From Desulfatitalea alkaliphila (GTDB lineage Bacteria > Desulfobacterota > Desulfobacteria > Desulfobacterales > Desulfosarcinaceae): a stretch of DNA of 64,000 bases. The stretch spans positions 124,001 through 188,000 of the forward strand of contig NZ_JALJRB010000003.1 in the NCBI RefSeq assembly GCF_022968795.1, written 5' to 3'. Positions 44,106 to 53,018 of the stretch are shown here, in pieces. Each line of letters opens with the position of its first letter. Within the stretch, counting starts at the first letter, position 1. The notes under the pieces were generated by a model. That model ran no database searches and had not been told where the DNA came from. It saw only the letters and a program-made list of their open reading frames with translations. The position numbers and the translations under genes were made by a program.

Positions 44106-44780
44106 TCAGCCCGGCAACGGCTTTTCCCGATGGACATCCTTTTCGAAATCGAAATCGCTCAATCCCTCGGCGCCGGCATAGGTCTGCTCGAAATCCCGGA
44201 TGATTTGCGCCAGGGGAATATCGTCGAATTCGCCGCGCTCGCGCAGGTATTCCATGTGCTTGTTGCCCAGCAGGTCGAAGGGGTGATAGATCGAATCGCC
44301 CCGACCGTCGAAGGCCAGGGGCTTCAGATTGAACCGCCGGCACAATTCAATATTGAAAGCCGGCGTCGCCTTGACCCACTTGCCTTCCAGGAAAAGGGAT
44401 GTGTAGCCGTGCCAGATGAAAACATCCGTTTTCATGCGCTCGCGCATCCGGGTGGTGGAAAGGTGGTTTTTCACGTCGGCGTAGCCCAGTTTGGCCGGTA
44501 TGCCCACCCGACGGCAGCAGGCCGCCAGCAAAGCGGCCTTGGGCACGCACCAGCCCCGGCGGTTTTGCAGCGTGGTGCTCGCCCGCAATCCGTCCACGCT
44601 GAGATCGATGCTGTAGGGATCGTAGCGGATCTGATCCCTGACCGCATAATAGAGTTGCACCGCCTGTTCCACGGGGGTCCCGGCCCCGCGCATCTCTTTC
44701 TGCGCAAAGGCCGCCACCGCCGGGTGATTGAAATCGATCATCTCCGTTGCCTGCAAATACAACTTGAAATCGGCTTCCAT
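44106..44780 (-). CDS. Transglutaminase-like cysteine protease-fold protein
   Basis: 224 aa from ATG 44780 (AAAGGGG upstream; an in-frame TTG at 44798 lacks a site). The core fits the transglutaminase-like superfamily: nucleophile region 'NRRGWCVPKAALLAACCR' with the conserved Cys, and 'FIWHGYTSLFLEGKWVKATP' with the His. At the third triad position, normally Asp in 'VDPT', this protein has Thr ('KATPAF'), so the usual triad is incomplete unless another acid substitutes. Substrate and role are unknown. Cytoplasmic, monocistronic. Confidence 0.82.
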   Translation of the reverse strand: MEADFKLYLQATEMIDFNHPAVAAFAQKEMRGAGTPVEQAVQLYYAVRDQIRYDPYSIDLSVDGLRASTTLQNRRGWCVPKAALLAACCRRVGIPAKLGYADVKNHLSTTRMRERMKTDVFIWHGYTSLFLEGKWVKATPAFNIELCRRFNLKPLAFDGRGDSIYHPFDLLGNKHMEYLRERGEFDDIPLAQIIRDFEQTYAGAEGLSDFDFEKDVHREKPLPG

Positions 44781-44849
44781 AACGCTGTCCCCTTTCAACC
44801 GTACTTCTTGCAGTTCCGCTCCATTTACGTTTCAGCCAACGGACCGTAC

Positions 44850-44890
44850 CGGGCGCCTGAAATGCGAAGTTAATTTTGCGCGAGCCCTAT
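44850..44890 (-). repeat. Left-end fragment of the MITE-like family at the jetD 3' end
   Basis: Read on the minus strand, 'AGGGCTCGCGCAAAATTAAC' then 'TTCGCATTTCAGGCGCCCGG' matches the first ~45 nt of copy 1 (6076). The interior is missing. The last six codons of jetD and its TAA stop lie inside this fragment. Confidence 0.7.
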
Positions 44891-46051
44891 GCAGCGTCGA
44901 ATACATTCCCAGGCCCGGGGCCAAGCGATTCTCTCCTGTTCCAGACGCACCTTGAATCCCCACCGGTTCTCTTTCAACCCCCGGTACAGCGCCTGCTCGT
45001 CATCCGTCAGACGGGGCAGGCGGTCGGCGCCGTGCGGCTGTTTCTCTTCGACCCACAATGACTTGTGCGCGAGCAGCGTTTGCTGATCCATGAGCAACGA
45101 CGCGAGCTGCGGCAAGTGCGAACGGGCGCGATGCAGAATAGCAAAGCCGTGGGTGTCGATGTCGCCCCAGTAATAGCAGCGGCTGCGTTCAAGCCATTGG
45201 AATCGGGCGATGCGGTCGATCCCGTACCCCAGGCCCATGATCACCACCGTATCCGGCAAATCTTCAAAGGCAAGACCGGTCTGCAGATTTTCGACGATGA
45301 AAACCCATCGCAGCGGCAACGCCAGCTCGGCCAGCTGTTCAACGGGCGCCGAGATGTCGCCAAGTCCGCCCAGGCGTTGGCGCAGCGCCGGATCGAGCAG
45401 CCGCATGCGGACCATGTCCGGCATTGGGCGCAAACCGCACACCGCGTAGAGATCCTTTCCCTTTGGATCCACGCCGTGGAGCGCCGCCGCAAGTTCCGTC
45501 ACCAGGCCGCGGCGCTGTTCCAGCCACTTGCTGTCCAGCCCGGCAATGGGCAATTGGCGGGGATAGAGAAAGGACCGCGGGTGGGCGCTCAACCCGTCCA
45601 GCAAGGATACCAGGCGCTCAAAATCCGCGTCCGGGTAATCGGCGAGCATGTTGTAATGGCGCGGCAGCAGATCATACAACGCGGGCCAGGTCCGGCAAAG
45701 ACGCTGAAAGCGCTCGCGGGCCGAACGCCAACGGTCGGTTTCGCCCAACCAGGCCGCCACTTCATCGGGGGCGGCCAAAACCAGCCGCGCGGGCAGGCGC
45801 TGGGTGCCCAAATCGCGCCAGCGGCGTTCGCGCCACTCCAGGGTACCGCTGTGAAGATGTTGCCGCCACGCGTCGATCCAGGCCCGCAGATGATCGATCT
45901 GGCAGGCCGCATCGTTTTCGCTGGGATTGCCCAGGGCGATGACCATGGGCCAAGCGTCGCCGCCGCCGAGCCATTGTCCCCGCCGGGCGGCGAAGCGCTT
46001 GCGCAGCTGTTGGCGCACCGATTCAGGAAATCGCAGCGATGGTGTCGTCAC
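44870..46051 (-). CDS. jetD: Wadjet type I nuclease subunit JetD (DUF3322/DUF2220)
   Basis: 393 aa. An N-terminal DUF3322 region (~1-190) precedes a C-terminal DUF2220 Toprim-like domain with 'WVFIVENLQTGLAF' (acidic Glu) and 'YYWGDIDTHGFAILHR' (the DxD-type metal site). JetD is the topoisomerase VI-related nuclease that cleaves small circular DNA once JetABC has extruded it. It is the last gene of jetABCD and overlaps jetC by 29 nt. Its final codons come from a MITE-like fragment, so the C-terminal tail may differ from relatives. Confidence 0.93.
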   Translation of the reverse strand: MTTPSLRFPESVRQQLRKRFAARRGQWLGGGDAWPMVIALGNPSENDAACQIDHLRAWIDAWRQHLHSGTLEWRERRWRDLGTQRLPARLVLAAPDEVAAWLGETDRWRSARERFQRLCRTWPALYDLLPRHYNMLADYPDADFERLVSLLDGLSAHPRSFLYPRQLPIAGLDSKWLEQRRGLVTELAAALHGVDPKGKDLYAVCGLRPMPDMVRMRLLDPALRQRLGGLGDISAPVEQLAELALPLRWVFIVENLQTGLAFEDLPDTVVIMGLGYGIDRIARFQWLERSRCYYWGDIDTHGFAILHRARSHLPQLASLLMDQQTLLAHKSLWVEEKQPHGADRLPRLTDDEQALYRGLKENRWGFKVRLEQERIAWPRAWECIRRCIGLAQN

Positions 46052-49000
46052 GCACTTGCTCCGGTAGATTCAGACGCTGTCGTTGGTCGTCATATTCGAT
46101 CAGCAGCACCCCGGAGCGCTGCCGCTCGTTGATGTCCACAAAGCAGGCGCCGCCGATGAACGGCTCCAGGGTCATGACCGATTTCAGCGGCGTGGCGACA
46201 ATCATCTGGAAGCCGAAGCGGGTGAAGATGTTCATGGCCAGGGCCGTGAATTCGTTATCGGCCTTGTCGAAGGCCTCGTCCAGAACAACCGGCGCGCAGG
46301 CGGGCAAGCTTTGTTCCCTGCCGCCCAGTTGATAGCGCAAGGCCGCCGCCAGACAGGTGGTGGCCAGCTTCTGCCGCTGACCGCCGGACTTGCCTGCCCC
46401 GCTGCGGTACACCTCGACCTCGTTGCCCTGCCCATCCAGTTCCCGCGCGATGAACTCCACATGCAACCGCACATCCAGCACCTCGTCGCGCCAGCGCCGC
46501 TGCTGGGGATCCTGGTCCGCCAAACGATCCACCAGGCGCCGCAGGGCCGCGAAGCGGCGCTCGGCCGTTTCGCGGTCTTCGGTCCAGGCGTGGCGCAAGG
46601 CATCGTGAATCTCGCGCTTGAACTCCTGAACCGTCGGCAGATGGCGGTCGGCGACATCGATCCGCAGGTAAGTGCCCCGGTTGAACCGGGCGTGACGCAG
46701 TCCTTCATTGACCAGCTCCATGCGCTCACGGATCTCATTGCGCGCCTGCCGCAAATGGGTGTTCAAGGCGGCGAGATTCTGGTGGCTTTGATCTTTGAGC
46801 AGATCGAAAAACCGTCTTTCATGGCGCGGCAGGCCATCGATCTCCAAGCGCCGCAACTTGGCCAGAAAATCCTCCGCGGCGGCCAATTTGGCATCCAGTC
46901 CCTCCGATTCGGCCGCCCATTGGGAGATGAAGTCGGCGAAACAGCTCTCGATCCCCCGTTCCAGTTGATGAAGCTCGCTGCTCAATGCTTTGAGCTCCTC
47001 GTTGATCCGGCGTTCCACCTGGTGGGTCAAAGCGTCCAGGTTGTCCAGGGCGGCCGCCCGCCCGAGGGCCTCGAAGCGATCCGCGAGCGCTTCCTGTTGG
47101 CCGGCGGCCAGGGTTTGGGCCGCGGCGGTTCGGTGCATCTCGTCCAGCGCCGTTTGCCTTGCGCGGATCTCCTTTTCCACCTCCCGGATGTCGACCTTGA
47201 TCTCCTGCACGCGGTTCTGTGCCTGATCGCGTTGCCGTCGGGCCGCCGTCATACGGACGGCGATCTCCTGCAAGGCCTGGTTGCCGCGGCGAATCTCATC
47301 CAACTGTGTTTCCAGGGCGGCGATGCGATCGATCAGCGGCGTGGTGTCCAACTCTTCCCACTGCAGGTTGACCAAGGTCTGGCAGTGCAGTGCCCGTTCG
47401 GCGCGCCGCTCTTCCTCCGCCTGCAATGCGTCCAGGTCCCGGCGCCCGGCGGCGATCCGCTCGGCCAAGGCTTGCGCCTGCTGTTTGTAGAGCGCCAGCT
47501 TTGCGTGATTGTCGAAGCCGAGCACCCAGTGGCGCCGGTCGTCGATGGAGCGCCGATCATCCTTCTCATGACGTGTTTTGCCATGGCGCACCAGCCCTTC
47601 AGGTGTCAAGGCCCGCTCGTGCTTCTTGAAACCGGCCACCGAATCGACGCAAATGTAATTGAATCGGTGATTGAGTTCGCCCCTGAGCCACTTCTGATAC
47701 GACCCCTCCTTCAACTGCAGCTTACCGGCCAGGGACTGGATGGAGACGGTCAGAGCAGCCGCCGGATTGACGCCCGCCACGCGGTAGTAAACCAGCCGCT
47801 GCCCCAGGTGCATCCCGTTGACCACGCCGGAAACCGCGCCGTAGTGGCGTTCGTCGACCAGCATGGAGAGAGCGAACCCATGCAGCACACGCTCGATGGC
47901 CCCGCGCCACCGGGCTTCCCGCGGCAACACTTCGATCAGCTCACCGACAAACGGCAGCGCCGCCGCATCAAGGCCCGCCTGCTTGGCGATCCGGCGGCGT
48001 AAATCGAGCATCCGCGCCGGAATGTTGGAGGGTTGGCGCTCGAGGGAGGCGACCTCCCCGGCCGTCTCCTTGAACTCCTTTTCAAGGGCATCAACGGCCA
48101 CGGTCAAATGGTCCCGCCGGTCCCGGGCATCCCGGGCTTGCTGCCCACGGGCCTCGAGTTCCTGCCGCGCCCGGCCCCGCAATTCGGCAAAGGCCATGGG
48201 TCCATCGGCCGGTTCCCATGCCAGGCGGTCGCAAGCCATGCGCGCCTGGGCCTGTTTGGCCGATCGCCGCGACCGATCCGCTTCGCGCTCTTTTTTCTCG
48301 GCTTCCAACCGTTCGATGCGATCCCCGCCCAGCCGGCCGTGTTGCTCCTCCAACTCCTGCAACGTCCGTTGATGTTGCGCCGCCGACGCTTCGCGCCGTC
48401 GCGCCTCGTCGTTCAAACCTTCGACCCGCACCCCGAGATCCTCGATGCGCGCTTCGAGCAGTTGCACGCGCAACCGGTCCCGGTAGACATCGATGCCTGA
48501 ACGTAAAAGATCCAAGTCCTCGTGCTGCGCTCGCACCCGCAGCAGCCGTTGGTGCTTATCGCGGGCCGGCGCCAGCGTCTGCACCTGCCGGCGGGCCGTC
48601 ACCACGGCCTGATGGGCCTCGTTCAGTTCGGCGAATTCGGCAACCAGGGTCCGGGCCACATCGAAGGTCTCGGGGGTGTCGAGCATGAAATCGCGCAAAA
48701 AGGCGTTCAAATCCCCCAGGCTCTTGGCCGATTGGGTCTTGTGCAGCAAGCGCAGGGCCAGCTCGCTCTCGATGTGCAACAGGCGGCGGAACCGCTCGCA
48801 ATAGGGGTTGAAGGTGGCGAAATAGTTCCCGTCGGCCAGCTCATGCTTCAAACGGCGCAGATCGAGATTGAATGCCTCGAGTTCCGCCAGATCGAAAGGG
48901 CGCTCGAAAATAATGAAATGCCGCCGCACATCGGCGGCGCCGGTGCTCCGGCCGCGCAGCCAGAACAGGCCCACCAGCACCACCGTGCGCCCCTCCATCC

Positions 49001-49379
49001 CCCGAAAGGTCAGGGCCAGGGCGGACCAGGTGGTGCCGGTGCGCAGATAGCGGGCGGCGATTTCCCCGGTGGCCTCGTCTTGCTGTTCGGACCAGGCGCC
49101 GCGGATGTAGGTGGCCCAGTTGCGATCACGGCCCTTGTGGGTCGCATCCCGCGCGGCGGCATTGAAATCGATCCAGCGCGGCGGAATGAGCAACGCCGAG
49201 ACGGCATCCAGCAGCGTCGTCTTGCCCGAACCCGAACGGCCCACGAAGAGAAAGCCCCGTTCCGCGATCGGTATGTCATGCAACCCGTCGAAGGTCCCCC
49301 AGTTGAACACCTGTAACCTTGCAATGCGAAACTGCGCATGGCTCGGAAAGAGCTCCCTCTGCTCGGCGGCGGCGTTCAT
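46023..49379 (-). CDS. jetC: Wadjet SMC-like ATPase JetC
   Basis: 1118 aa, MukB/SMC-like. The head has Walker A 'VGRSGSGKTTLLDAVS' (~residues 31-46), ABC signature 'KSGGQRQKLATT' and Walker B 'PVVLDEAFDKAD' near the C-terminus. Between them are long coiled coils (~270-430 and ~620-890) around a hinge-like globular region. It is the motor of the DNA-loop-extruding JetABC condensin. It overlaps jetB by 4 nt and jetD by 29 nt. All ATPase motifs are intact, so the system looks functional. Confidence 0.95.
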   Translation of the reverse strand: MNAAAEQRELFPSHAQFRIARLQVFNWGTFDGLHDIPIAERGFLFVGRSGSGKTTLLDAVSALLIPPRWIDFNAAARDATHKGRDRNWATYIRGAWSEQQDEATGEIAARYLRTGTTWSALALTFRGMEGRTVVLVGLFWLRGRSTGAADVRRHFIIFERPFDLAELEAFNLDLRRLKHELADGNYFATFNPYCERFRRLLHIESELALRLLHKTQSAKSLGDLNAFLRDFMLDTPETFDVARTLVAEFAELNEAHQAVVTARRQVQTLAPARDKHQRLLRVRAQHEDLDLLRSGIDVYRDRLRVQLLEARIEDLGVRVEGLNDEARRREASAAQHQRTLQELEEQHGRLGGDRIERLEAEKKEREADRSRRSAKQAQARMACDRLAWEPADGPMAFAELRGRARQELEARGQQARDARDRRDHLTVAVDALEKEFKETAGEVASLERQPSNIPARMLDLRRRIAKQAGLDAAALPFVGELIEVLPREARWRGAIERVLHGFALSMLVDERHYGAVSGVVNGMHLGQRLVYYRVAGVNPAAALTVSIQSLAGKLQLKEGSYQKWLRGELNHRFNYICVDSVAGFKKHERALTPEGLVRHGKTRHEKDDRRSIDDRRHWVLGFDNHAKLALYKQQAQALAERIAAGRRDLDALQAEEERRAERALHCQTLVNLQWEELDTTPLIDRIAALETQLDEIRRGNQALQEIAVRMTAARRQRDQAQNRVQEIKVDIREVEKEIRARQTALDEMHRTAAAQTLAAGQQEALADRFEALGRAAALDNLDALTHQVERRINEELKALSSELHQLERGIESCFADFISQWAAESEGLDAKLAAAEDFLAKLRRLEIDGLPRHERRFFDLLKDQSHQNLAALNTHLRQARNEIRERMELVNEGLRHARFNRGTYLRIDVADRHLPTVQEFKREIHDALRHAWTEDRETAERRFAALRRLVDRLADQDPQQRRWRDEVLDVRLHVEFIARELDGQGNEVEVYRSGAGKSGGQRQKLATTCLAAALRYQLGGREQSLPACAPVVLDEAFDKADNEFTALAMNIFTRFGFQMIVATPLKSVMTLEPFIGGACFVDINERQRSGVLLIEYDDQRQRLNLPEQVRDDTIAAIS

Positions 49380-50086
49380 TCTTCCGTGTCCTCCTCCGCC
49401 TGCGGCTCGGCGGCGATGTGCACGTCCAAGTCACCGGCCAGTGCTTGATATTGTGCCGTGAGGGCCACAATCTGCTCGGCCGAGAAAAGCAGTTTCAAGG
49501 TGGGGGAAATCTCGAAGCGCTCCACGTCCCCCCTGACCTTCTGCAGCATGCTGTTCTTTTTCATTTTCTCCACGGATGCGCGGATCTTCTTGGCAAATCC
49601 CGCATGATCGGTGCTCACCGCCCGCTCAAAGGGGGCCGCATGTTCGAGGATCTCGGCGGCGTCCACCACCGCCCGCTCGCCCCGCACATCGGCCTGGGTC
49701 AGACGCTGGCGCAAAAAGAGCAGCACCACGGAATCAATGAAGGTCAGCGGCGTGCGCCGCAGCAAAATCGGCGTTTCCAGGTCGCCCGCATCGGCCTGGC
49801 GCGTGAAGGCCACCTGTTGGTCCGTATCGATCACCAGTTCCAGAAAAAGGTCGTGGAGGCGGCTGCGGAGGATCGTTTCGTCCCGCACCAATACAGGCCA
49901 CAGGCGGGTGTGGCGCCGCCCGTCCAGATAGGGACCCGCCAGCAACTGCACCAAAACGCGCCGCGTCTCCAAGGGCAATTGTCCCAAGTCGCCCTGGTAG
50001 AGCCCGCCTTCGGTTTGCTCTTGCACCACGCCCTCATTCGCGGGCGCGCCGTCGGCCGTGCGGGCCGATGGATCAGGCGAGTTCAT
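49376..50086 (-). CDS. jetB: Wadjet KITE-like subunit JetB (DUF4194)
   Basis: 236 aa. A disordered N-terminus (~1-30) precedes the DUF4194 winged-helix region ('LLRRTPLTFIDSVVLLFLRQ', 'FERAVSTDHAGFAKKIRASV', 'FEISPTLKLLFSAEQI'), followed by an acidic tail. JetB is the MukE-like KITE partner joining the JetA kleisin to the JetC heads. It overlaps jetA by 14 nt and jetC by 4 nt. Confidence 0.92.
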   Translation of the reverse strand: MNSPDPSARTADGAPANEGVVQEQTEGGLYQGDLGQLPLETRRVLVQLLAGPYLDGRRHTRLWPVLVRDETILRSRLHDLFLELVIDTDQQVAFTRQADAGDLETPILLRRTPLTFIDSVVLLFLRQRLTQADVRGERAVVDAAEILEHAAPFERAVSTDHAGFAKKIRASVEKMKKNSMLQKVRGDVERFEISPTLKLLFSAEQIVALTAQYQALAGDLDVHIAAEPQAEEDTEE

Positions 50087-51536
50087 GGACCTGCTCCTTG
50101 AGAAAATAGATCAACGGAATTCGAGCACTGCGCTGCTGCATGTCCTCGCCCGTCCAGGCAACGGTTTCGCTGCGTCGGCCCATCACCCGGCCATGGCGAC
50201 TGCCCAAGGCCAGGTACCCCACCACGCTGCCGAGCCCTTGCGCGGCGGGAAAGGCACGCAACACCTCGCCGATGCACACCTGGGACCGCTGCGCCAGGCA
50301 GGCGCGGATATTGTCGGCCAGCCCCCGGAAATCGATTTCCGACTGCATCACCCAGGCCGCCACGGCATCCAGGCCGATCTGCGCCGCGTCGCCGGCGGCC
50401 ATGCCGCTTTCCACCGTGTTTTCGGAAGGATCCATCAGATTCCATTGCGAAAGCGAACGAATCCGGCTGCTGGTCAACTGCAAATGGAAGTTCATTTTTT
50501 CGCCGGCCTTGACCTCATTCTTGAGGGCCAGGGCGTGCTGCTGCGCCTCCGATATCAGTCGGTTGATCCGTCGTTGTTCCATATATTCGCGGCTCTGCAC
50601 AAACTGTTTCAGGCTGCGGGCGAATTGCTGCAACACCTCGTGCACCGTACCGCCCTGGGCCAACAGGTTCTGGATCAGGCGCAGCAGGAAACGCCGTTCA
50701 GCGACCTCCAGCCGGTTGCTGAAATCCCGACCGAACAATTCCTCGATGGCCGCTTCCAAGGCGGCATTCTGTTCCGGGTCGGTCAACAAACGCCAAAAGG
50801 CATGGAAGGTGCGCCCGGACTCGCTCTCGGCGATCACGTCGATTCCGGCGAACAGCTTTTCCAGCACATCGCCGCGGCTGCCGCTGTCATCCATGATCCG
50901 CTCGCGCAAATCGCGGTTCAGATGCTCGAAATCGTCCCGCACGCTATGGAAATCGGCGATCAATTCCCCGGACAGGGCGATGATGTCCCGCACCCGCTCC
51001 AGCGCCTCGTCCTCCTCCAAGACCTTGAATCGCCCCTTGCGCAAGGCCGCAATGGATGCGTCGATCCGCTCCCGCTCCGCCAGCAGATGGGTCATGCGGC
51101 TTTCCGGATCGGCATCGGTCTCCTCGACGAGGCGCCCCAATTGATGGATGACGGTGGCCAGCCGACTGCCCGTCACCGCCGAGCGCGGCTCCACCAAACC
51201 GCCGATCAAGTGAATGGCTTTGGCCGCGGCAGCGGACAGCTCGTACTCCTCCTCGGTGGCGCCGGCCGGGAATCGGCGGATCAACCACCCCTTGGCCAGC
51301 CAGTCGGCCACATAGGCCCGGGCCGTCTGGGGCAGGGCCTCGCCGCGCGCCCGCAACTGCTCCAAATCCCGCTCCAGCCGCTCGTACAGAATGGAGGCCG
51401 CAAGCTTTCGATTGCCCTCCATCAGGTTGTTCTGCAGCAGGGCGATGGCAACCGGACCGTTGTCGGCGGCCAAAAGGCGCCACAAGGGCTCATCCCGCAA
51501 ACGACGATAGGTGACGAAGGCCTGGTTGAGATTCAT
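50073..51536 (-). CDS. jetA: Wadjet kleisin subunit JetA (DUF3375)
   Basis: 487 aa, first gene of the operon. The DUF3375 fold begins 'FVTYRRLRDEPLWRLLAAD', continues with a long helical middle (~130-330), and ends in a winged-helix C-terminus ('ARIPLIYFLKEQVHELA'). It corresponds to the MukF-like kleisin of the JetABC condensin. ATG 51536 lacks a clear Shine-Dalgarno. No promoter motif was certain in the 236 nt upstream. Confidence 0.93.
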   Translation of the reverse strand: MNLNQAFVTYRRLRDEPLWRLLAADNGPVAIALLQNNLMEGNRKLAASILYERLERDLEQLRARGEALPQTARAYVADWLAKGWLIRRFPAGATEEEYELSAAAAKAIHLIGGLVEPRSAVTGSRLATVIHQLGRLVEETDADPESRMTHLLAERERIDASIAALRKGRFKVLEEDEALERVRDIIALSGELIADFHSVRDDFEHLNRDLRERIMDDSGSRGDVLEKLFAGIDVIAESESGRTFHAFWRLLTDPEQNAALEAAIEELFGRDFSNRLEVAERRFLLRLIQNLLAQGGTVHEVLQQFARSLKQFVQSREYMEQRRINRLISEAQQHALALKNEVKAGEKMNFHLQLTSSRIRSLSQWNLMDPSENTVESGMAAGDAAQIGLDAVAAWVMQSEIDFRGLADNIRACLAQRSQVCIGEVLRAFPAAQGLGSVVGYLALGSRHGRVMGRRSETVAWTGEDMQQRSARIPLIYFLKEQVHELA

Positions 51537-51772
51537 CGCACGATCACATGCGTCCTGGATGGTGCTGTTTCACCGCATCCGTGCTCCGGTTGCGCCCCCC
51601 GTTCCGATCCCGCCGGCCGATCCGATCCAACGCCTTTGGAACGGCGAGCCGTCCATCGGCATACCATTACGAAAACAACTCCGCCTGTCAAGCCGCGTTG
51701 TCACCTTGCCAATTACTTCATATACACCAATTTTTCAAAACCTTACCCAAGGATAGAGGCGTAGCCAACGAC

Positions 51773-51955
51773 ATGAAAGGAAAAATCGGCGACCAACTGG
51801 ATGTGAAAAACCGCACGCTGGATTCGGAAGAAGCCAAACCATGCACCCTGGAATTCAAGGGATCGACCGACGTGCTGTTCAAGAAGGAGTGGGCACCCCT
51901 TAACGCGACCCTCGACAAAAACGGGATGGCGGCGTTTCCAGGGCAATCGTTTTGA
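51773..51955 (+). CDS. Possible small protein, uncertain
   Basis: 60 aa from ATG 51773. The composition is that of a soluble protein ('EAKPCTLEFKGSTDVLFKKE', 'NATLDKNGMAAFPGQSF'), but no family is recognised. The ribosome-binding site is poor (GAGG ~14 nt upstream), and its 3' end overlaps the modC 3' end tail-to-tail by 56 nt. It could be a remnant or a spurious frame. Confidence 0.3.
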   Translation: MKGKIGDQLDVKNRTLDSEEAKPCTLEFKGSTDVLFKKEWAPLNATLDKNGMAAFPGQSF

Positions 51956-53012
51956 CGGCCACGCTTTTGATCAACGCGAAGACCGCTTGCCCTTCTTGCA
52001 GCCCCAAGTCCAAAAAGGATTTCCGGGTAATGCGGGCCCATAGCAGACAGCCGATATCCAAAAGCAGATCCACATGGGATTCGCCGCCATAACCAATTTG
52101 CACGACTTTGCCGGAAAAGATGTTCTGGAAACTGGTCAAGGCGGGTGCTTGGCGGGCCACGGCCACATGGCGGGCGGAAATTCGTACGCGCATCGGGGCA
52201 CCCCGCCCTGCCGGCACCGCCGCCACTTTGAGCACATGTTCACCGAAGCGCAGCGATGTGAGCCCAGAGGCGTCCAAGGGTTCCTCCACCACGGTGGAAA
52301 TCACCGAGCCAAAATTTTCTTTTCCGATGTGGGCCTGCAACTCCGGCTTGGAGAACAGCTCTTGCAGCTCTCCGGAGGCGACCACACGACCGCTGTCCAT
52401 GATGACCAAGTGGTCGGCCAGATTCAGAATCTCATCCATCATGTGGCTGACATAGAGAATGGGGATGGCGTATGCGCGGGAAAGCTGCGCAATGAATGGC
52501 AGGACTTCGGATTTGCGAGAGGCGTCCAGGGAAGCCAGCGGCTCGTCCATCAGCAACATGGCCGGGCTGGTCAACAGCGCCCGTCCGATGGCCACGCGCT
52601 GTTTTTCTCCCCCGGAGAGCCTGGCCGGCCGGCGGCCGAGCAGATGGCCGATGCCGAGCAGTTCGACCACCGCGTCAAAGGTCACGAAACGGCGCTCCGC
52701 CGGCGTTCGGTGCATGCCGTAGGTCAAGTTGGCGCGCACCGAAAGGTGCGGCAGCAGGCGGCCGTCTTGAAAGACATAACCGATGCGGCGTTTCTCCGGC
52801 GGCAGGTTGATGCGCCGTTCCACATCGAACAAGCAAAGGCCGTTGACGCTGATGCGGCCCGCATCGGGACGCACCAGGCCCGCTACCATGTTGATGAGCG
52901 ATGTCTTGCCGGCGCCGGACGGTCCGAACAATGCCGTAACGCCGGATGCAGGCCCTCCAAAGGTCGCATCCACCAGGAAGCCGCCTTGCCTGCGCGTGAC
53001 ATTTATCTCCAC
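51900..53012 (-). CDS. modC: Molybdate ABC transporter ATPase ModC
   Basis: 370 aa. ABC ATPase domain with Walker A 'GPSGAGKTS', signature 'LSGGEKQR' and Walker B 'LLMDEPLASLD', then a C-terminal TOBE/molybdenum-binding domain (~295-355, 'GYGGESHVDLLLDIGCLLWA', 'VFALIKSVAVK'). It energises molybdate import. It lies 6 nt after modB. The last ~20 residues extend past the usual TOBE end. Confidence 0.94.
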   Translation of the reverse strand: MEINVTRRQGGFLVDATFGGPASGVTALFGPSGAGKTSLINMVAGLVRPDAGRISVNGLCLFDVERRINLPPEKRRIGYVFQDGRLLPHLSVRANLTYGMHRTPAERRFVTFDAVVELLGIGHLLGRRPARLSGGEKQRVAIGRALLTSPAMLLMDEPLASLDASRKSEVLPFIAQLSRAYAIPILYVSHMMDEILNLADHLVIMDSGRVVASGELQELFSKPELQAHIGKENFGSVISTVVEEPLDASGLTSLRFGEHVLKVAAVPAGRGAPMRVRISARHVAVARQAPALTSFQNIFSGKVVQIGYGGESHVDLLLDIGCLLWARITRKSFLDLGLQEGQAVFALIKSVAVKTIALETPPSRFCRGSR

Positions 53013-53018
53013 AACAGC

